A stretch of 64,000 nt of DNA, from assembly GCF_051014685.1 (NCBI RefSeq), contig NC_135059.1:7750001-7814000 (forward strand), given 5' to 3'. Both the position numbers and the translations under genes were made by a program. A model generated the notes under the pieces. That model worked only from the letters and a program-made list of their open reading frames with translations. It was not told where the DNA came from and made no database searches. Each line of letters starts with the position of its first letter. Position 1 is the first letter of the stretch. The DNA comes from Ptiloglossa arizonensis. Its lineage: Eukaryota > Arthropoda > Insecta > Hymenoptera > Colletidae. This document shows positions 23,393-34,918 of this stretch, piece after piece.

Positions 23393-23870
23393 TATTGAGT
23401 TGCTCGGGAAAGTCACTTCGTTTTTTTTTTTTTTTGTGAAAATGAAACACGATTTTTTCAGAGCGTTCAAACATTTGATTAAATTATATATTCTCCATTC
23501 TGGAAAACCTTTTTTCTTGGTGCAAATGAAACACGATTTTTTCAGAACGTACAAACATTCGATTAAATTATATATTTTCCATTCTGGAAAACCTTTTTTC
23601 TTAGTGCAAATGAAACACAATTTTTTCAGAGCGTACAAACATTCGATTAAATGATATATTCTTCATTCTGGAAAACCTTTTTTCTTGGTGCAAATGAAAC
23701 ACGATTTTTTCAGAACGTACAAACATTTGATTAAATTATATATTTTCCATTCTGGAAAACCTTTTTTCTTAGTGCAAATGAAACACGATTTTTTCAGAAC
23801 GTACAAACATTTGATTAAATGATATATTCTCAATTCTGGAAAACGAAATCACTTTCCGCACAACCGAATA
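23393..23870. mobile_element. mariner-like MITE expanded by an internal 84-bp tandem array
   Basis: Ends are TATTGAGTTGCTCGGGAAAG and ACTTTCCGCACAACCGAATA. The middle has five copies of an 84-bp unit (AATGAAACAC at 23441, 23525, 23609, 23693 and 23777), each carrying ACGATTTTTTCAGA, GATTAAAT and CATTCTGGAAAACC. An ordinary copy is about 140 bp, so this one grew by amplification of its own interior. Because 84 is divisible by three, spurious repeated open frames appear on both strands. Confidence 0.85.
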
Positions 23871-24940
23871 TTATTACCCTAGACGAAAGCTCGACTATGA
23901 AGTTTAGCGTAAAATGTGTCGACGATCGGTACGTTTACCTCGCTAGCGGAGAATCGTACGGAACAATTAACGGGGAGCACCGAACCAAGTCCCCCTCCCC
24001 CCCACCACTCGCGTGTCTCGCGTGCCCCCGCAATTTCGCGCACAATCGTCTCGGCGACTGTGCAAACACTTGTTTCATCGTCGTGAATCACGCGAACAAG
24101 AGCGGTCTCGTTGGCCCGCGACTTTAAAAAGCAAATAACCGGCGCGTAAACTCCGCGTCCCACGTGGATCTAATTTTACGATTGGACCCGGTGGCAGAAC
24201 ACAGACGAGACGGACGCGATAAATCGACCGGCGTCTGTTAGTACACACCGCGCGAGCTTCCACGTTTTTCCTACGCGCCGCGTGAAACCGATTCTTTCTC
24301 GCAACTCGCGGACATCGAACGTGTTACGCAAATAGCGACCGAACCGGCCCGTGGACGAGTAGATACGTTCCCCCTCGATTCGTGGGAACGTGTTTGCAAA
24401 AATCTGAAATGAATTTCGAACCGCGAACGAAACGCGTTCCGTGATAGATAGACCGGTGTGATTCGAGTTTCGCGAATCGTTCTTCGATAGTCGATGCTTT
24501 AATTAACCGGAGCAACGGTTGTTTCGTATCGCCGCGATAATCGCGATCGGACCGGCTCGCGCGCAATCACAAAGCCAGAGTGCAAGCTGGTGCATCGGTC
24601 CGGTGCAACTCGAGAGAATCGCATGCATCGGGGGAACGTGTGAGATGCGGTGATCGGTGCGCAAAAGTGGAATCGGTGTTCGTCGAATCGGTCACTGTTC
24701 AGCATTCGTTAACGATACGTTCGTTTCGCTGATTTTAAACGAATAGGAACACTCTTTCGTTCGGAGTGGTTCGAGTACGCGTTCCGATCGAGTCGCTCGA
24801 TTTCCAATTTTCTGGTTAATGTTTCGGTTAGTTGTACACACTCGTCGCGCGACCATCGCACTGCTCGAACGAGATCGATTCTCGTCGTTCGGTTCTTCCT
24901 TTCGGTATTTTACGATCAATTTCCTCCGATAGGTACGGAA
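23871..24940. other. non-coding stretch
   Basis: CpG-rich DNA (about 23980-24620) with no coding frame. It contains a C-rich run at 23990-24006. Confidence 0.35.
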
Positions 24941-24941
24941 A

Positions 24942-25016
24942 TATTGGCTCGTTCGGAAAGTGATTTCGTTTACCAAAATTTTCAGTGAAAGAAATCAATT
25001 TCGGAACAGCCCAATA
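24942..25016. mobile_element. deleted mariner-like MITE, 75 bp
   Basis: Little more than the two inverted ends: TATTGGCTCGTTCGGAAAGT and TTTCGGAACAGCCCAATA with a short core. The interior palindromic marker sequence is lost. Confidence 0.65.
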
Positions 25017-25508
25017 TTTCTCGATACACAGAGTGATCGGTAAACGCGATCGGTTTACCCAAACTTCGGAGGGTGAATATCTACGCGTTGAAATAAATAA
25101 CGAAGTTGTCCCGTGTTCCTTACTTCTCGAGTTACGAATTGAAGAAAATGAAACGAAAATCAGCGAATAATTGAAACTCGCGACCGGTATCTCGATCTAC
25201 GCGAATTGAGTACGGTTCTGCGAGCGGCGAAGTGGTCGTGCACGCTTCCGTTTCAACGACCGACACGCATGGCCTTGCTAACGGAAATGAACGAACCACG
25301 TCGGTTGTATCAAGAACACTTTCCATAGCGTACAACGTTTCCATCGATTCGTACCCGCTTTGAACGTTCTCTTTGATTCTTCCTATCTCGAAAAGTAAGC
25401 TACGCGGAATGTTCCGCGTTTTTTCATCCATTTAATATTCACCGTCCGAAGCGTGGATCTACGAACGATCCTGTAAAAGTTTTCAAACCGAACGATAACG
25501 TATTTCGA

Positions 25509-25938
25509 ACGAAACTTCTCGAGTCGAACGTTTCGAACAGAATTTTGTCGAATCGAGTGCCTCGAGTGCAATTTTTCAAATGAAATTCCTCGAGTTGAAC
25601 GTTTCGAATACAATTTTTCGAATACAATGTCTCGAGTGCAATTTTTCAAATGAAATTTCTCGAGTCGAACGTTTCGAACAGAATTCATCGAATCGAGTGC
25701 CTCGAGTGCAATTTCTCAAATGAAATTCCTCGAGTCGAACGTTTCGAACAAAATTTTTCGAATGGAGTGTCTCGAGTGCAATTTCTGAAATGAAATTCCT
25801 CGAGTCGAACGTTTCGATTAGAATTTTGTCGAATCGAGTGTCTCGAGTGCAATTTCTCAAATGAAATTCCTCGAGTCGAACGTTTCGATTAGAATTTTGT
25901 CGAATCGAGTGTCTCGAGTGCAATTTCTCATATGAAAT
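25509..25938. repeat. tandem array, 71-bp unit, six copies
   Basis: The unit contains GAAATTCCTCGAGTCGAACG, then AGAATTTTGTCGAATCGAGT, then CTCGAGTGCAATTTCTCAAA. Unit starts are near 25509, 25580, 25650, 25721, 25792 and 25863. Each unit has internal symmetry around CTCGAG. Several minus-strand frames are open through the array, but 71 is not a multiple of three, so they represent the same repeat read in all phases. Confidence 0.9.
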
Positions 25939-27110
25939 TTTCCCGTTCGAAAAAGGAACTCGAACGAGAGAACCGTGTTCCGCGTTGCAGTTCGACGAGT
26001 GCAATCGTAGCTGCGAGAGGGTTGGTGGGGTTAACGGATTAAAAGGGCGTTGTTGCGTGTGGCGTGCTGCAGGCGAAGCGTAGTTAGGCGAAGAGAGTGC
26101 AAGGTGATCGGATCATGCTTGATCGTGAACGAATGCATCGACGATGAATACGCGTTCGAGAAACGAACGACACCGTAGAGTGGGGACACGCCTTCCGGGG
26201 AACTAAGAAGCGAAGTCGGCTCGTTATCGACGTCGTTTCCGAACGGTGATCGATCATCGTTAACCGGGCGTTAACGATCTCCGGATTCTCCGGATATCCG
26301 TTCAACGTCGAAATTCGCCTCGAGAAACGAGCACAGTTCGATCTCCAGTTCGACAAACGAAACGACCGGTTGCAAAACTTGCTCCCTGGAGAAAAGTTCC
26401 ACGGATAAATTAACACGTTCACGTTCCAACGACCCACGCGTGGATCTGGACAATCTCGACTCGAATATCGCGCGTACGATTCAACCGGAAGCTTCTCCAA
26501 AACTGTGTAAACGTAATAACGCGCGTCGTTCCGAGTGGAATATTCGTTCTTGCGAGAAATCGACAAGATCCAAGATTCACTCTTCGAAGCTACGTTCCAA
26601 CCGAACACAGCGGAAAAGTCCAACCGATAAAAGTAGGCAAAGAATAAACAAAAGTTTCTAATTATTGTCCAATCTTAGATTCGGTTCGTTGGTAACCGAA
26701 CGATGTACAGTGACGAATCGTCATCGAGCGACTGGTCATCGCGATGGAAAAGAAAACAAGGGAATGGGTCCAGATTGAACAAAATTCAACTTGTTTATCC
26801 CTCGTTCCTGTTTCTCAAACGAACGAACGATTCAATCGCTGTATTCCGCGATCGTACATCCGTCTTCGTCGAAGAAGAATCGAACTTCTACTTCTTAGTA
26901 AGAATAATTAAACCGAGTCCTAACCGGTGATAGAACTCGTCGCTAGTTGGACCGAAATAATCGGGACCACCTGCGTTCGCAAAAAAAGAGTGAAAATCGA
27001 ATGGTGTCCACCAATGATGGATCGTGGACTCGAACCGGAGGAACGACGAGAAAAGTCAAGGAGAACAAGCGGCACTCTGTGGACGTAACTCGGCTAAATA
27101 ACAGTCGTAC
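25939..27110. other. non-coding stretch
   Basis: No repeat or exon is supported. The open minus frame at 26623-26084 has arginine/serine-rich composition and no splice context. Confidence 0.35.
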
Positions 27111-27205
27111 CTCCTACGCCAGTGTTTCCAAAGGAGAAACTTGGAGACGTTCTTTTTGGCGACCGGGTTCACCGTGTAGGTGCCGGTCTCGATCTTCAGA
27201 GGCAT
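27111..27205 (-). CDS. possible first coding exon, perhaps of the GKAP-family gene
   Basis: From an ATG at 27205-27203 the minus strand reads MPLKIETGTYTVNPVAKKNV then SKFLLWKHWR, with codon use typical of the other exons here. It is followed by an AG|GTACGA donor (GT at 27110-27109) in phase 2. One of the two acceptor candidates of the 21-kb exon (before GTCGAAT) would accept that phase. An overlapping minus frame at 27554-27114 also looks partly protein-like, so the reading frame is not settled. I infer a link to the GKAP gene only from strand and order. Confidence 0.3.
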
Positions 27206-27553
27206 CCTCGTAAAGGCTTCTGGTCGCGATCGATGAGCATCGAGCCACTCGCGGCTCGAGAAGGTCGCGACTCGAGAAGGTTGTCCACGAGGGTGATGTC
27301 GAGCCTGGATCGACCGCGCCTGACGATCCTCGCGCGAAATCGTGGTATTGGTCACCGGTTGGTCGATCGAGCGTCTCGTAGCTGTCGTCGACGAAAGTTC
27401 GCTCGAGACGAGTTTCTACGAGCGTTTCTGTACTACCCGAGACCACTTTTCTCTCACGGCGAACTCGCGTACTCGAGTTTCTTTCATCGATCGTGTCGGC
27501 CGCGATTTTTCTAGACGCGAGGTTATCGTTCCCCGCGACACCTATGGAAAACA

Positions 27554-27583
27554 CGAACGAACGAACGAACGAACGAACGAACG
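27554..27583. repeat. (GAAC)n microsatellite
   Basis: About seven uninterrupted CGAA units. Confidence 0.95.
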
Positions 27584-28020
27584 CACCTTGTTTTCACAGA
27601 GTTTTACCGCGCCACGTGACTGCGAGACGAGACGTATCGGGCAACGCACAAAGCCTTTATTCCTATCCCGGGTGACCTTTGTCACCGTCGAGAACCCGCG
27701 AAGCCACGTTGCTAGGATGACTAGTTACCGAAGACTGGCATTCCCATCTCGTCTCTCTCTCTCTGCTACAACGCGAACGCGCTCGCTCCCTCTTCTACCT
27801 CGTCCCGCTTTATCTCTTCCCCCCGTGGACGAGGGCACGAGGATATTTCGGGAGCACTCAAAAAACCACGAAAGCGCGCGAGTCGTTTCCTCCGCGGCCC
27901 CCCTGCCACACCCCTCATGCCCCTTTTGCCAGACCCTCGACCGCGCGCAACCGCCCCTTCCCAACCGGTAACACGAAATCGGGATAACCCTAATGTTACT
28001 TTCTCTACTTTTTTTACTAA

Positions 28021-28880
28021 CGTGTATTTTGACGAATTGCATTCGAGGAGACGACGTCGCGACTCGATCGACTCCAGCTGCAATTTTCACAACGAATGGG
28101 AGGCACTCTGGCGCCGAACTTTTCAAAGGATCGATCTTCCTTTCGGAATTTTCTCGAAAGGGTCGATTGTAAGAATCGCGAGTCTTGTCCACGTTGGAAC
28201 CTTTGAATAGATGTTTTTTTAAATATCAAGATGGAAACCTTACGAGTGTAATGTCTTCGAAAAGAAAATGTAGCGTTCAAATTCTGTAGATTCTTCCCTT
28301 GTATATTTTGACGAATTGCATTCGGGGAGACGCCATTGCGACTCGCTCGACTCGAGTTGCAGCTCACGATGCAATTTTCACCCCGAAGTGGCGAATGGGA
28401 GACACTCTGACGTGAATTTTTGGAAAGATCGATCTTCCTTTCGGAATTTTCTCGAAAGGAAGGGTCGATTGTAAGAATCGCTAGTCTTGTCCACGTTGGA
28501 ACGTTTCAATATGTTTTTTTTTTAAATATCAAAATGGAAACCTTACGCGTGTAATGTCTTCGAAAAGAAAATGTAGCGTTCAAATTCTGTAGATTCTTCC
28601 CTTGTATATTTTGACGAATTGCATTCGGGGAGACGCCATTGCGACTCGCTCGACTCGAGTTGCAGCGATGCAATTTTCACCCCGAAGTGGCGAATGGGAG
28701 ACACTCTGACGTGAATTTTTGGAAAGATCGATCTTCCTTTCGGAATTTTCTCGAAAGGAAGGGTCGATTGTAAGAATCGCTAGTCTTGTCCACGTTGGAA
28801 CGTTTCAATATGTTTTTTTTTTAAATATCAAAATGGAAACCTTACGCGTGTAATGTCTTCGAAAAAAAAATTTAGAGTTC
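28021..28880. repeat. tandem array, three copies of a 280-302-bp unit
   Basis: TATTTTGACGAATTGCATTC occurs at about 28025, 28305 and 28607. Each unit continues with GGAAAGATCGATCTTCCTTT or a variant and TAAGAATCGC(T/G)AGTCTTGTCC. Copies 2 and 3 are nearly identical; copy 1 is shorter and more diverged. The third copy runs into the dispersed repeat at about 28917. Confidence 0.9.
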
Positions 28881-28916
28881 GAGAGAATAGCGAGGGTTGC
28901 ATCGAGCACTGTACAG

Positions 28917-29118
28917 CCTCGAGAAAATCCTTTAAGTGGTAAAATAAATCCTAAACGGAACACTTTTACATACTTCGCGTACATACGTTTACACTCCAGA
29001 AGAACGTAATATTTCAATTCTAATTCGAATTCCAAATGACGAATTTTTCCCAGATGGAAAATAGTACACCGAATTAGGTGTACTACCGAGGATCTCCTCT
29101 GAAGTCCAAAGGGTTAAA
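28917..29118. repeat. dispersed repeat, copy 2 of 3
   Basis: CCTCGAGAAAATCCTTTAAG through GAACGTAATATTTCAATTCT and GATCTCCTCTGAAGTCCAAA, parallel to the copies at 19.1 and 50.4 kb. This copy keeps the terminal AGGGTTAAAA. Confidence 0.65.
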
Positions 29119-29968
29119 ATACTTGGAGCACGCTTAGCTCGTCGAAACACGCCCTTCTCTCTATTTCGAAATATTGAACACTCCGGAAAGGAAATCGTGA
29201 AACTTGCGCAACGAGACACAAAGAGATTAAACTCTCTGGAAGAAACTACCAACGACGCGAATTTCGTCGAAATATTTCCCCTCGCGAGGAACATAAAGCT
29301 CTCGAGCCCCGAATCGAGGAAAACGTGGCGACGAGATATCAGGAGAAGAGTCGTTGAATGCGATTTTCTTTCAAAGTACTCTCGATCGTGCACACTGAAC
29401 CATAGCCCGTGATCTTTGGACGCGTACGTTGAGAATGAAATTTTCGACGTACGAGAAAGTACGAAAAGAGTATCGACGAGAAGAACAGCTCGCGTGTGCG
29501 AGCAAATGATGGATATACGGGTCTAAGGAGGGGTGTAAAAGTAACGTGGGTAGGGTTCGGTGGTAGTAACACGTGTCTGGCACGCGCGCCGATTCCGTCG
29601 AGGCCCTATTCGTCGCCGGAGTGGCTTATGTTTCCGATTTCACGTTCGCGAGAGCGGCAAAGTATCACCGGCGATGCTCCAAGGGGTTAATAACCCCCTT
29701 GTACACCGTGGCCTTTTCAGAGACTCGCTCCTTTACGCGCCGTCGATCCGTAAGCGCCTTTACGGCCCGCGTAATAGTTCCTCGTAGTGCTTCTCGAGGT
29801 TGTTCGACGTTTAACGCAGCGATCTGTTTCTCGTGTACGCGTTCAACGGACTTCGATACGAATTACCAGACGAGGGTTGCGTCTCGAAACCTTCCGACGA
29901 TGCTTCTTTTTCGTCTTCGAAATCGATCCTACTAGCGGATTCCTCGAAGGGTGAAACAATGTTTCCAA
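29119..29968. other. non-coding stretch
   Basis: A CpG-rich block at about 29530-29800 has open plus frames but no splice sites or motifs I can support. Confidence 0.35.
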
Positions 29969-29969
29969 T

Positions 29970-30107
29970 TATTGAGTCGTCCGGAGAGTCGTTTCGTTTT
30001 TCAAAATGGGGAATGTGTGTAATTCAATGAAACGTTTATACGCTCTGAAAGAAACTGTGTTTCATTTTTACCAAAATAAACGACGCGAGTTTCCGAACGA
30101 CCCAATA
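29970..30107. mobile_element. mariner-like MITE
   Basis: TATTGAGTCGTCCGGAGAGT at the left and TTTCCGAACGACCCAATA at the right, with the interior AAAATGGGGAATGTGTGTAA and GTGTTTCATTTTTACC. Confidence 0.8.
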
Positions 30108-30216
30108 GTATTGATCTTTCCGACAGAAAACAGGGAGTAAATACTGTTAGTTCTTCGGTGTGTATCGAAGATTGAATTCGCGCGTTCGATTGTAGAGAAA
30201 ATAGGTAGAATTGTAA

Positions 30217-30300
30217 GTTTATACGTTCTGAAGAAATCGTGTTTCATTTTTACAAAGAAAAAAAAAATAAAAACAAAATGACTTTACGAACGACCTAGTA
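30217..30300. mobile_element. right half of a mariner-like MITE
   Basis: Begins inside the element (TTTATACGTTCTGAAGAAAT) and ends ACTTTACGAACGACCTAGTA. The left inverted repeat is missing. Confidence 0.6.
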
Positions 30301-30383
30301 TTTCTATGGAAAGTATATCATGGTAGTTAATTTTCTTCCCGTACCGGGTAGAGTTGTATCTAGATTGAGTCAAATCGATGGAA

Positions 30384-30498
30384 AACGAATGAAAATTGTA
30401 GAACCGAAACAAATAATTTAATTAACGTTTCGATTATTTCGATGGAAAGTATATTACCAGTAGTTAATTTTCTTCTAGTACTTGGTAGAATTTTATTT
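30384..30498. repeat. dispersed repeat, inverted partner of 34452-34573
   Basis: TTGTAGAACCGAAACAAATA, then GATGGAAAGTATATTACCAG, then TAGTTAATTTTCTTCTAGTA. It occurs in reverse orientation beside the MITE at 34.3 kb. A shorter direct copy lies at about 30303-30355. Confidence 0.7.
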
Positions 30499-30599
30499 AG
30501 ATTGCCCTCGACGAACGCGTTAAATCGATAGAAAATAAAATAAAAAAAAAGAAAAAACATCATAGAATCGAAAATTGGCAAAAATCTTTCTCCGTGCGT

Positions 30600-31416
30600 C
30601 TCGATTAACTCGTGTACCGATTCTTGTTAGTTAGTCAATCGAGGGACTACCGTGGGTGTTCTCGCGTCTCTGGAACATCGATTGCATCACGGTGACCAGG
30701 GTCGTCGAACGAAACCGAGAACTAAATTCTACCACCGTATCCTCGTCTATTAACCACCCACCGTTTCGCGCGTTGCGCTTAAAAGAAATTTAAATATTTA
30801 CACGCGTGTTTCCAGATCCCCTGTTACCGTCACCGTGCCTCGGTTGGATCGTTAACGGCGGTCGCGAGGTTCCCGAAACACGATCGTGTAAACGAGGGAA
30901 CCTCTCTCGCGGCGAACCCTTCTTTTCCGTAACCGTGACACGGTAGACCTTGTCGGTTTCAATTACCAGACGCATAAATCACGAGCGGCCGTTTTTCCGC
31001 TCACGGAAATAGAACGACGATAGACGAACGCCGATCGAGGTTCAGAGGGAGGGAGGGAGTGAAGAGTGAGTGCAACGAATACGAAAGTAGCGACCGTAGA
31101 ACCATTCGTCATCGTTAAACGTTTTATACCGAAACGGATCAAAGTTCGCCGATATCTGGGAATCGGGCGATCAATCCTCGTTAACGAACGCCCGCGAATC
31201 TTCGTCGCCCCTCGTGGTAACGGCGTCGTAAAAATTCTTTCGCAAGCGAGACGTCTTTCTCGCGTTTCGAGTCAGCGTGTGCCGCGTTTGATCCGAAACG
31301 AATGTATCCCGGTCACCGAAAAAGTCCCCCGAACGACATAAATAAAGTCGATGCACACGCATGACCAGCGTGAAACAAGAGCCCGCCGTCTGGGAATGCA
31401 GAAAGCGCGGCCTATG
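30600..31416. other. non-coding, CpG-rich stretch
   Basis: CpG-dense sequence at about 30770-31330 with short open frames on both strands and no coding support. It could be a regulatory island; the sequence alone does not show it. Confidence 0.3.
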
Positions 31417-32348
31417 AATTCAAATGCAATATGGCGCGCGAGCACGAGCGGGAGCGCTCGGTGCGATGCACCGTTCCAAGGGTGCAGCAGCTGCACGCGG
31501 TTGGAAAATTACACGGGCCTGTGTTGTAAACTTCAGATTATAATAATATGCAGGGATCTCGCGTATCTAGTAGTATAGTTAACGTATAATACAAAGTTCG
31601 AACAAATTCGTATACAGCGATATGTCTTTCTGACTCTGGACTTGGAACTCGACTGACAAGCAAAACCAAAAAGGAAAACGGCCAAACCATTGACCGCGTG
31701 GCGGACGACCCTTCCGCGCTGATACGGAGACATCTGGCACCCTTAAGATCATTGTTGCATTCACTCCAACAACCTGTGTTCGAAGTGTTCCTCTGAACAG
31801 CCGTGAAACGACCTAACCCAGACCCAATCCGGACGTTCGTTCCGTTGTGCGGTACCACTCGCGAAAGAAATCGATTTTAATTATAATCGGACCAACGAAA
31901 CACTCGAACCGTCGTTCTCTACGTTTATTTCTTCTCTCCTGTCTTCTAGAGTGTTTCAAGGTATTTAACGAACCAGACATTTTCCACGAAGAATTTTCCA
32001 GGAGGTTTTGATTATGAATTCAAATGCAATATAGCGCTCGGTGCGATGCACCGTTCCAAGGGTGCAGCAGCTGCACGCGATTGGAAAATTACACGGGCCT
32101 GTATTCGAAGTGTTCCTCTGAACAGCCTAACCCAGACCCTGAAACGACCTAACCCAGACCTAATCCGGACATTTGTTCCGTTGTGCGGCACCACTCGCGA
32201 AAGAAATCGATTTTAATTATAATCGGACCAACGAAACACTCGAATAGTCGTTTCCTACGTTTATTTCTTCTCTCCTGTCTTCTAGAGTGTTTCAAGGTAT
32301 TTAACGAACCAGACATTTTCCACGAAGAATTTTCCAAGAGGTTTCGAT
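31417..32348. repeat. segmental tandem duplication, second copy shortened
   Basis: Copy A is 31417-32012 and copy B about 32015-32348. Both start GAATTCAAATGCAATATRGC, share GCTCGGTGCGATGCACCGTT and CAGCAGCTGCACGCG, and end with CATTTTCCACGAAGAATTTT. Copy B lacks about 254 bp present in A (about 31525-31778). In A that extra segment is bounded by the direct repeat CCTGTGTT. Copy B also has an internal repeat of CCTAACCCAGACC. Confidence 0.85.
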
Positions 32349-33478
32349 TATTCGAACGAGAGCGCCACCGATACCGTTTTCATTCACAACTGTGCACCGA
32401 ATGGACGTTTACTACCGATTCGGTAAATCGATCCTTCGATTACGCGGAACGTACCGGCCGTTTCAAGGAAATGCACAAAGTGCAACACCTGGGCTTATCG
32501 TGTTGCGGTCGACTAATGATCCGAGTCGCGAACCCGATAAGGTATCTGCGAGTCAGCGCTTAGTGGCGCGTTTCGATGGTGAAAAACGACCGCGGAGAAC
32601 ATGCCGGCGAAACGATACAGAAACGTACCGACACGTTCTAACGTTTCAACGAGATCTTTTCCACGGTAACTGCGCATCAAACGTTTCGCGATCGAGCGAA
32701 ACATTCGTATCGCTCTTAAGGTTACTCGAGCCTGAACGTTACGAGAACTTTGTCGAACGACACCAAAGATGTTTAGAAACCTGTAGGTGCATTATTGTGC
32801 AGATCGCGTGTCCCTCGAAGGAGATACAAAACTTATCAGGCATGCCGAGCTGCGTCTTCGGAGTTCCTTGCTCTCGAACGACGAACGATCCTTTTCCTCT
32901 TCACGGGCCGATTCTATTATCCAAACGTGTATTTTTCTCACCGGCACCACTTTCCGCGCGAAACGTTTAAAAGTGATCCATCGTTCGGTGATTTAGCAGC
33001 GTTGTTATTTCAACCGAGAGAAGAGGGGCGAGTAATCGACGAACAAGATCGCGTGGAAAGTTGACTGGAATAAATAGAAGAAGGGATAGTTTTTACGCGT
33101 TGGGGGAAGAATCGTTGGACGATGATCTAAATACCGATTAGATCGTCCGCGATGGAAAATTATAGCGATGATAACCGAACAAAGTATTCCGTTCGGGGAA
33201 GCGATGAAACCAAAGTCGCGGCAACGTTTTCGAAAATAGTATTCTCCCTCTGGAGCGTGGCGCGAATCCAGCGACGAGCCTTAACAATCTTCAATTTTTA
33301 CGGCGTCTAGCTGGCGGCTGGCTGTCCACGCTATTCAACAGGGACGTCAAAACATTCTCTCGGGGAATGCAGATCGGCGACAAACGGAACACCGACGTAC
33401 GGATAGTGGGAATCGGCCTACTCTGTCGTCCTTTCGTTTCAACTTGTTACAACTCTCGGTGAAACTTTTACGCCTAAT
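32349..33478. other. non-coding stretch
   Basis: Open plus frames at about 32392-32970 lack domain signals. No repeats recognised. Confidence 0.35.
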
Positions 33479-33905
33479 TACGAATCTCGACGAGTGTTTT
33501 CCATTTGACGACTTTCTCTCCGTTTGGAAAATAAACGCTCGAAATTGAACCGTTTATCCAACGATTTTGACAAACACAGATATCCGCGTTAATTATTTTT
33601 TATCGGTAAACTTCGAGTACGAGTTTCGATAACTTTCCCTGCGTTGGAAAAAATGAACGCTCGAAATTGAACCGTTTGTCCAATAGATTAAAAAAACGCA
33701 GATATCTACGTTAAGTATTTTTTATTACTAAACTTCGATTACGAGTCTCGACGACTTTTCCTCGTCGTTGGAAAAAATGAACGCTCGAAATTGAACCGTT
33801 TGTCCAATAGATTAAAAAAACGCAGATATCTACGTTAATTATTTTTTATTACTAAACTTCGATTACGAGTCTCGGCGAGTTTCCCTCCGTTGGAAAAAAC
33901 GAACG
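33479..33905. repeat. tandem array, about 120-140-bp unit, 3.5 copies
   Basis: AACGCTCGAAATTGAACCGT recurs near 33533, 33655 and 33780, each time followed by GCAGATATCTACGTTAA or a variant and an ATTTTTTAT run. A partial fourth copy ends near 33905. Confidence 0.85.
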
Positions 33906-34309
33906 CTCGAAATGAAACCGATTCTTCCACGGGCTCGGGATTTTCTCCAATTATTTCCGTACCTCGAGTTAGCAGAAAATCTCATCCAGCACCGCGATAT
34001 TGTGCAAGTCACGGGTGTCTGCAAACAGCCGCGACGTCGTTAATTGCGAGGAGAGTCTCGCGGAGATACGCGTATATACTCGCGTTCGCGTGCCTCTTAC
34101 CAGAACAATAACGACGCGGGACTCGATGTGTTCGCTTGCAATTACGAGTCATTGACGAGTAAATCGGGCCCGACAGGTAATCACCAACGAGCTTCTCACC
34201 CGTACGAAAAATTCAATATCGCGAGACAGTGTCTCTCATGCTCCGTCCCGCGAAACGTGCCAATAATTATATCTTCGATGTATTTCAGAACCGTTCTCTT
34301 TCTCACAAC

Positions 34310-34449
34310 TATTGGATCGTTCGGAAAGTCATTTGGTATCTTTTCTTTTTGGTGAAAATGAAACACGATTTTTTTATGGTGTGTAAACATTTGATTAAAT
34401 TACATATTCTCCATTTTGGAAAACGAAATCACTTGAGGAACAACCCAAT
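34310..34449. mobile_element. mariner-like MITE, orientation opposite to most
   Basis: TATTGGATCGTTCGGAAAGT then TTTTTGGTGAAAATGAAACA; the right end is ACGAAATCACTTGAGGAACA. The core GATTAAATTACATATTCTCC is the reverse of the form seen at 22.6 kb. Confidence 0.8.
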
Positions 34450-34451
34450 GA

Positions 34452-34573
34452 ATAAAATTCTATGTGGTACAGGAAGTAAATTAACTACCGTAATATATAA
34501 TACTTTCCATTGAAACAATTGAAACGTTAGTTCAATTATTTGTTTCGGTTCTACAATGTTCTTTCATTTTCTA
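34452..34573. repeat. dispersed repeat, inverted partner of 30384-30498
   Basis: ATAAAATTCTATGTGGTACA, then TAATACTTTCCATTGAAACA, then TTATTTGTTTCGGTTCTACA, which is the reverse complement of the 30.4-kb copy with modest divergence. Confidence 0.7.
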
Positions 34574-34918
34574 AATACTTACGTTACTTGCGTTTGAAAA
34601 TTTTCCACGCGATTCGAATCGGTTTCACGCTTTAAAATTTGTACTTGTCACGCGGCCGTGCATCAACGAATACGCGATACAAAACGCGTTAAAATCGTAC
34701 ATATAGCGACATCTGTCGCGACAATAGACAACTTTCTATCAAATATGTCGATCGATATTTTTACCACCATCGATGGAAAACTGTTCAACGAGCGTTTACA
34801 ATAGCTATAAAATATTGGGTATAGATTATTTTGATTCCACCGCGTTCGTATCGCGTTCGTAGACTAGAATTTGGTAAATTTCATATAGGTATTTCATTAT
34901 AGGTTAAATCATATTTAA

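Noticed and set aside
23363..23654. Repetitive open frames on both strands.
   Set aside because: Created by the 84-bp array (a multiple of three) inside a MITE.
25383..26004. Several overlapping minus-strand frames with repeated peptide.
   Set aside because: They are the 71-bp array read in different phases, not a repeat protein.
27001..27050. B-box-like GGTTCGAGTCC on the minus strand, suggesting a tRNA.
   Set aside because: No matching acceptor stem, D arm or A box at the required distance.
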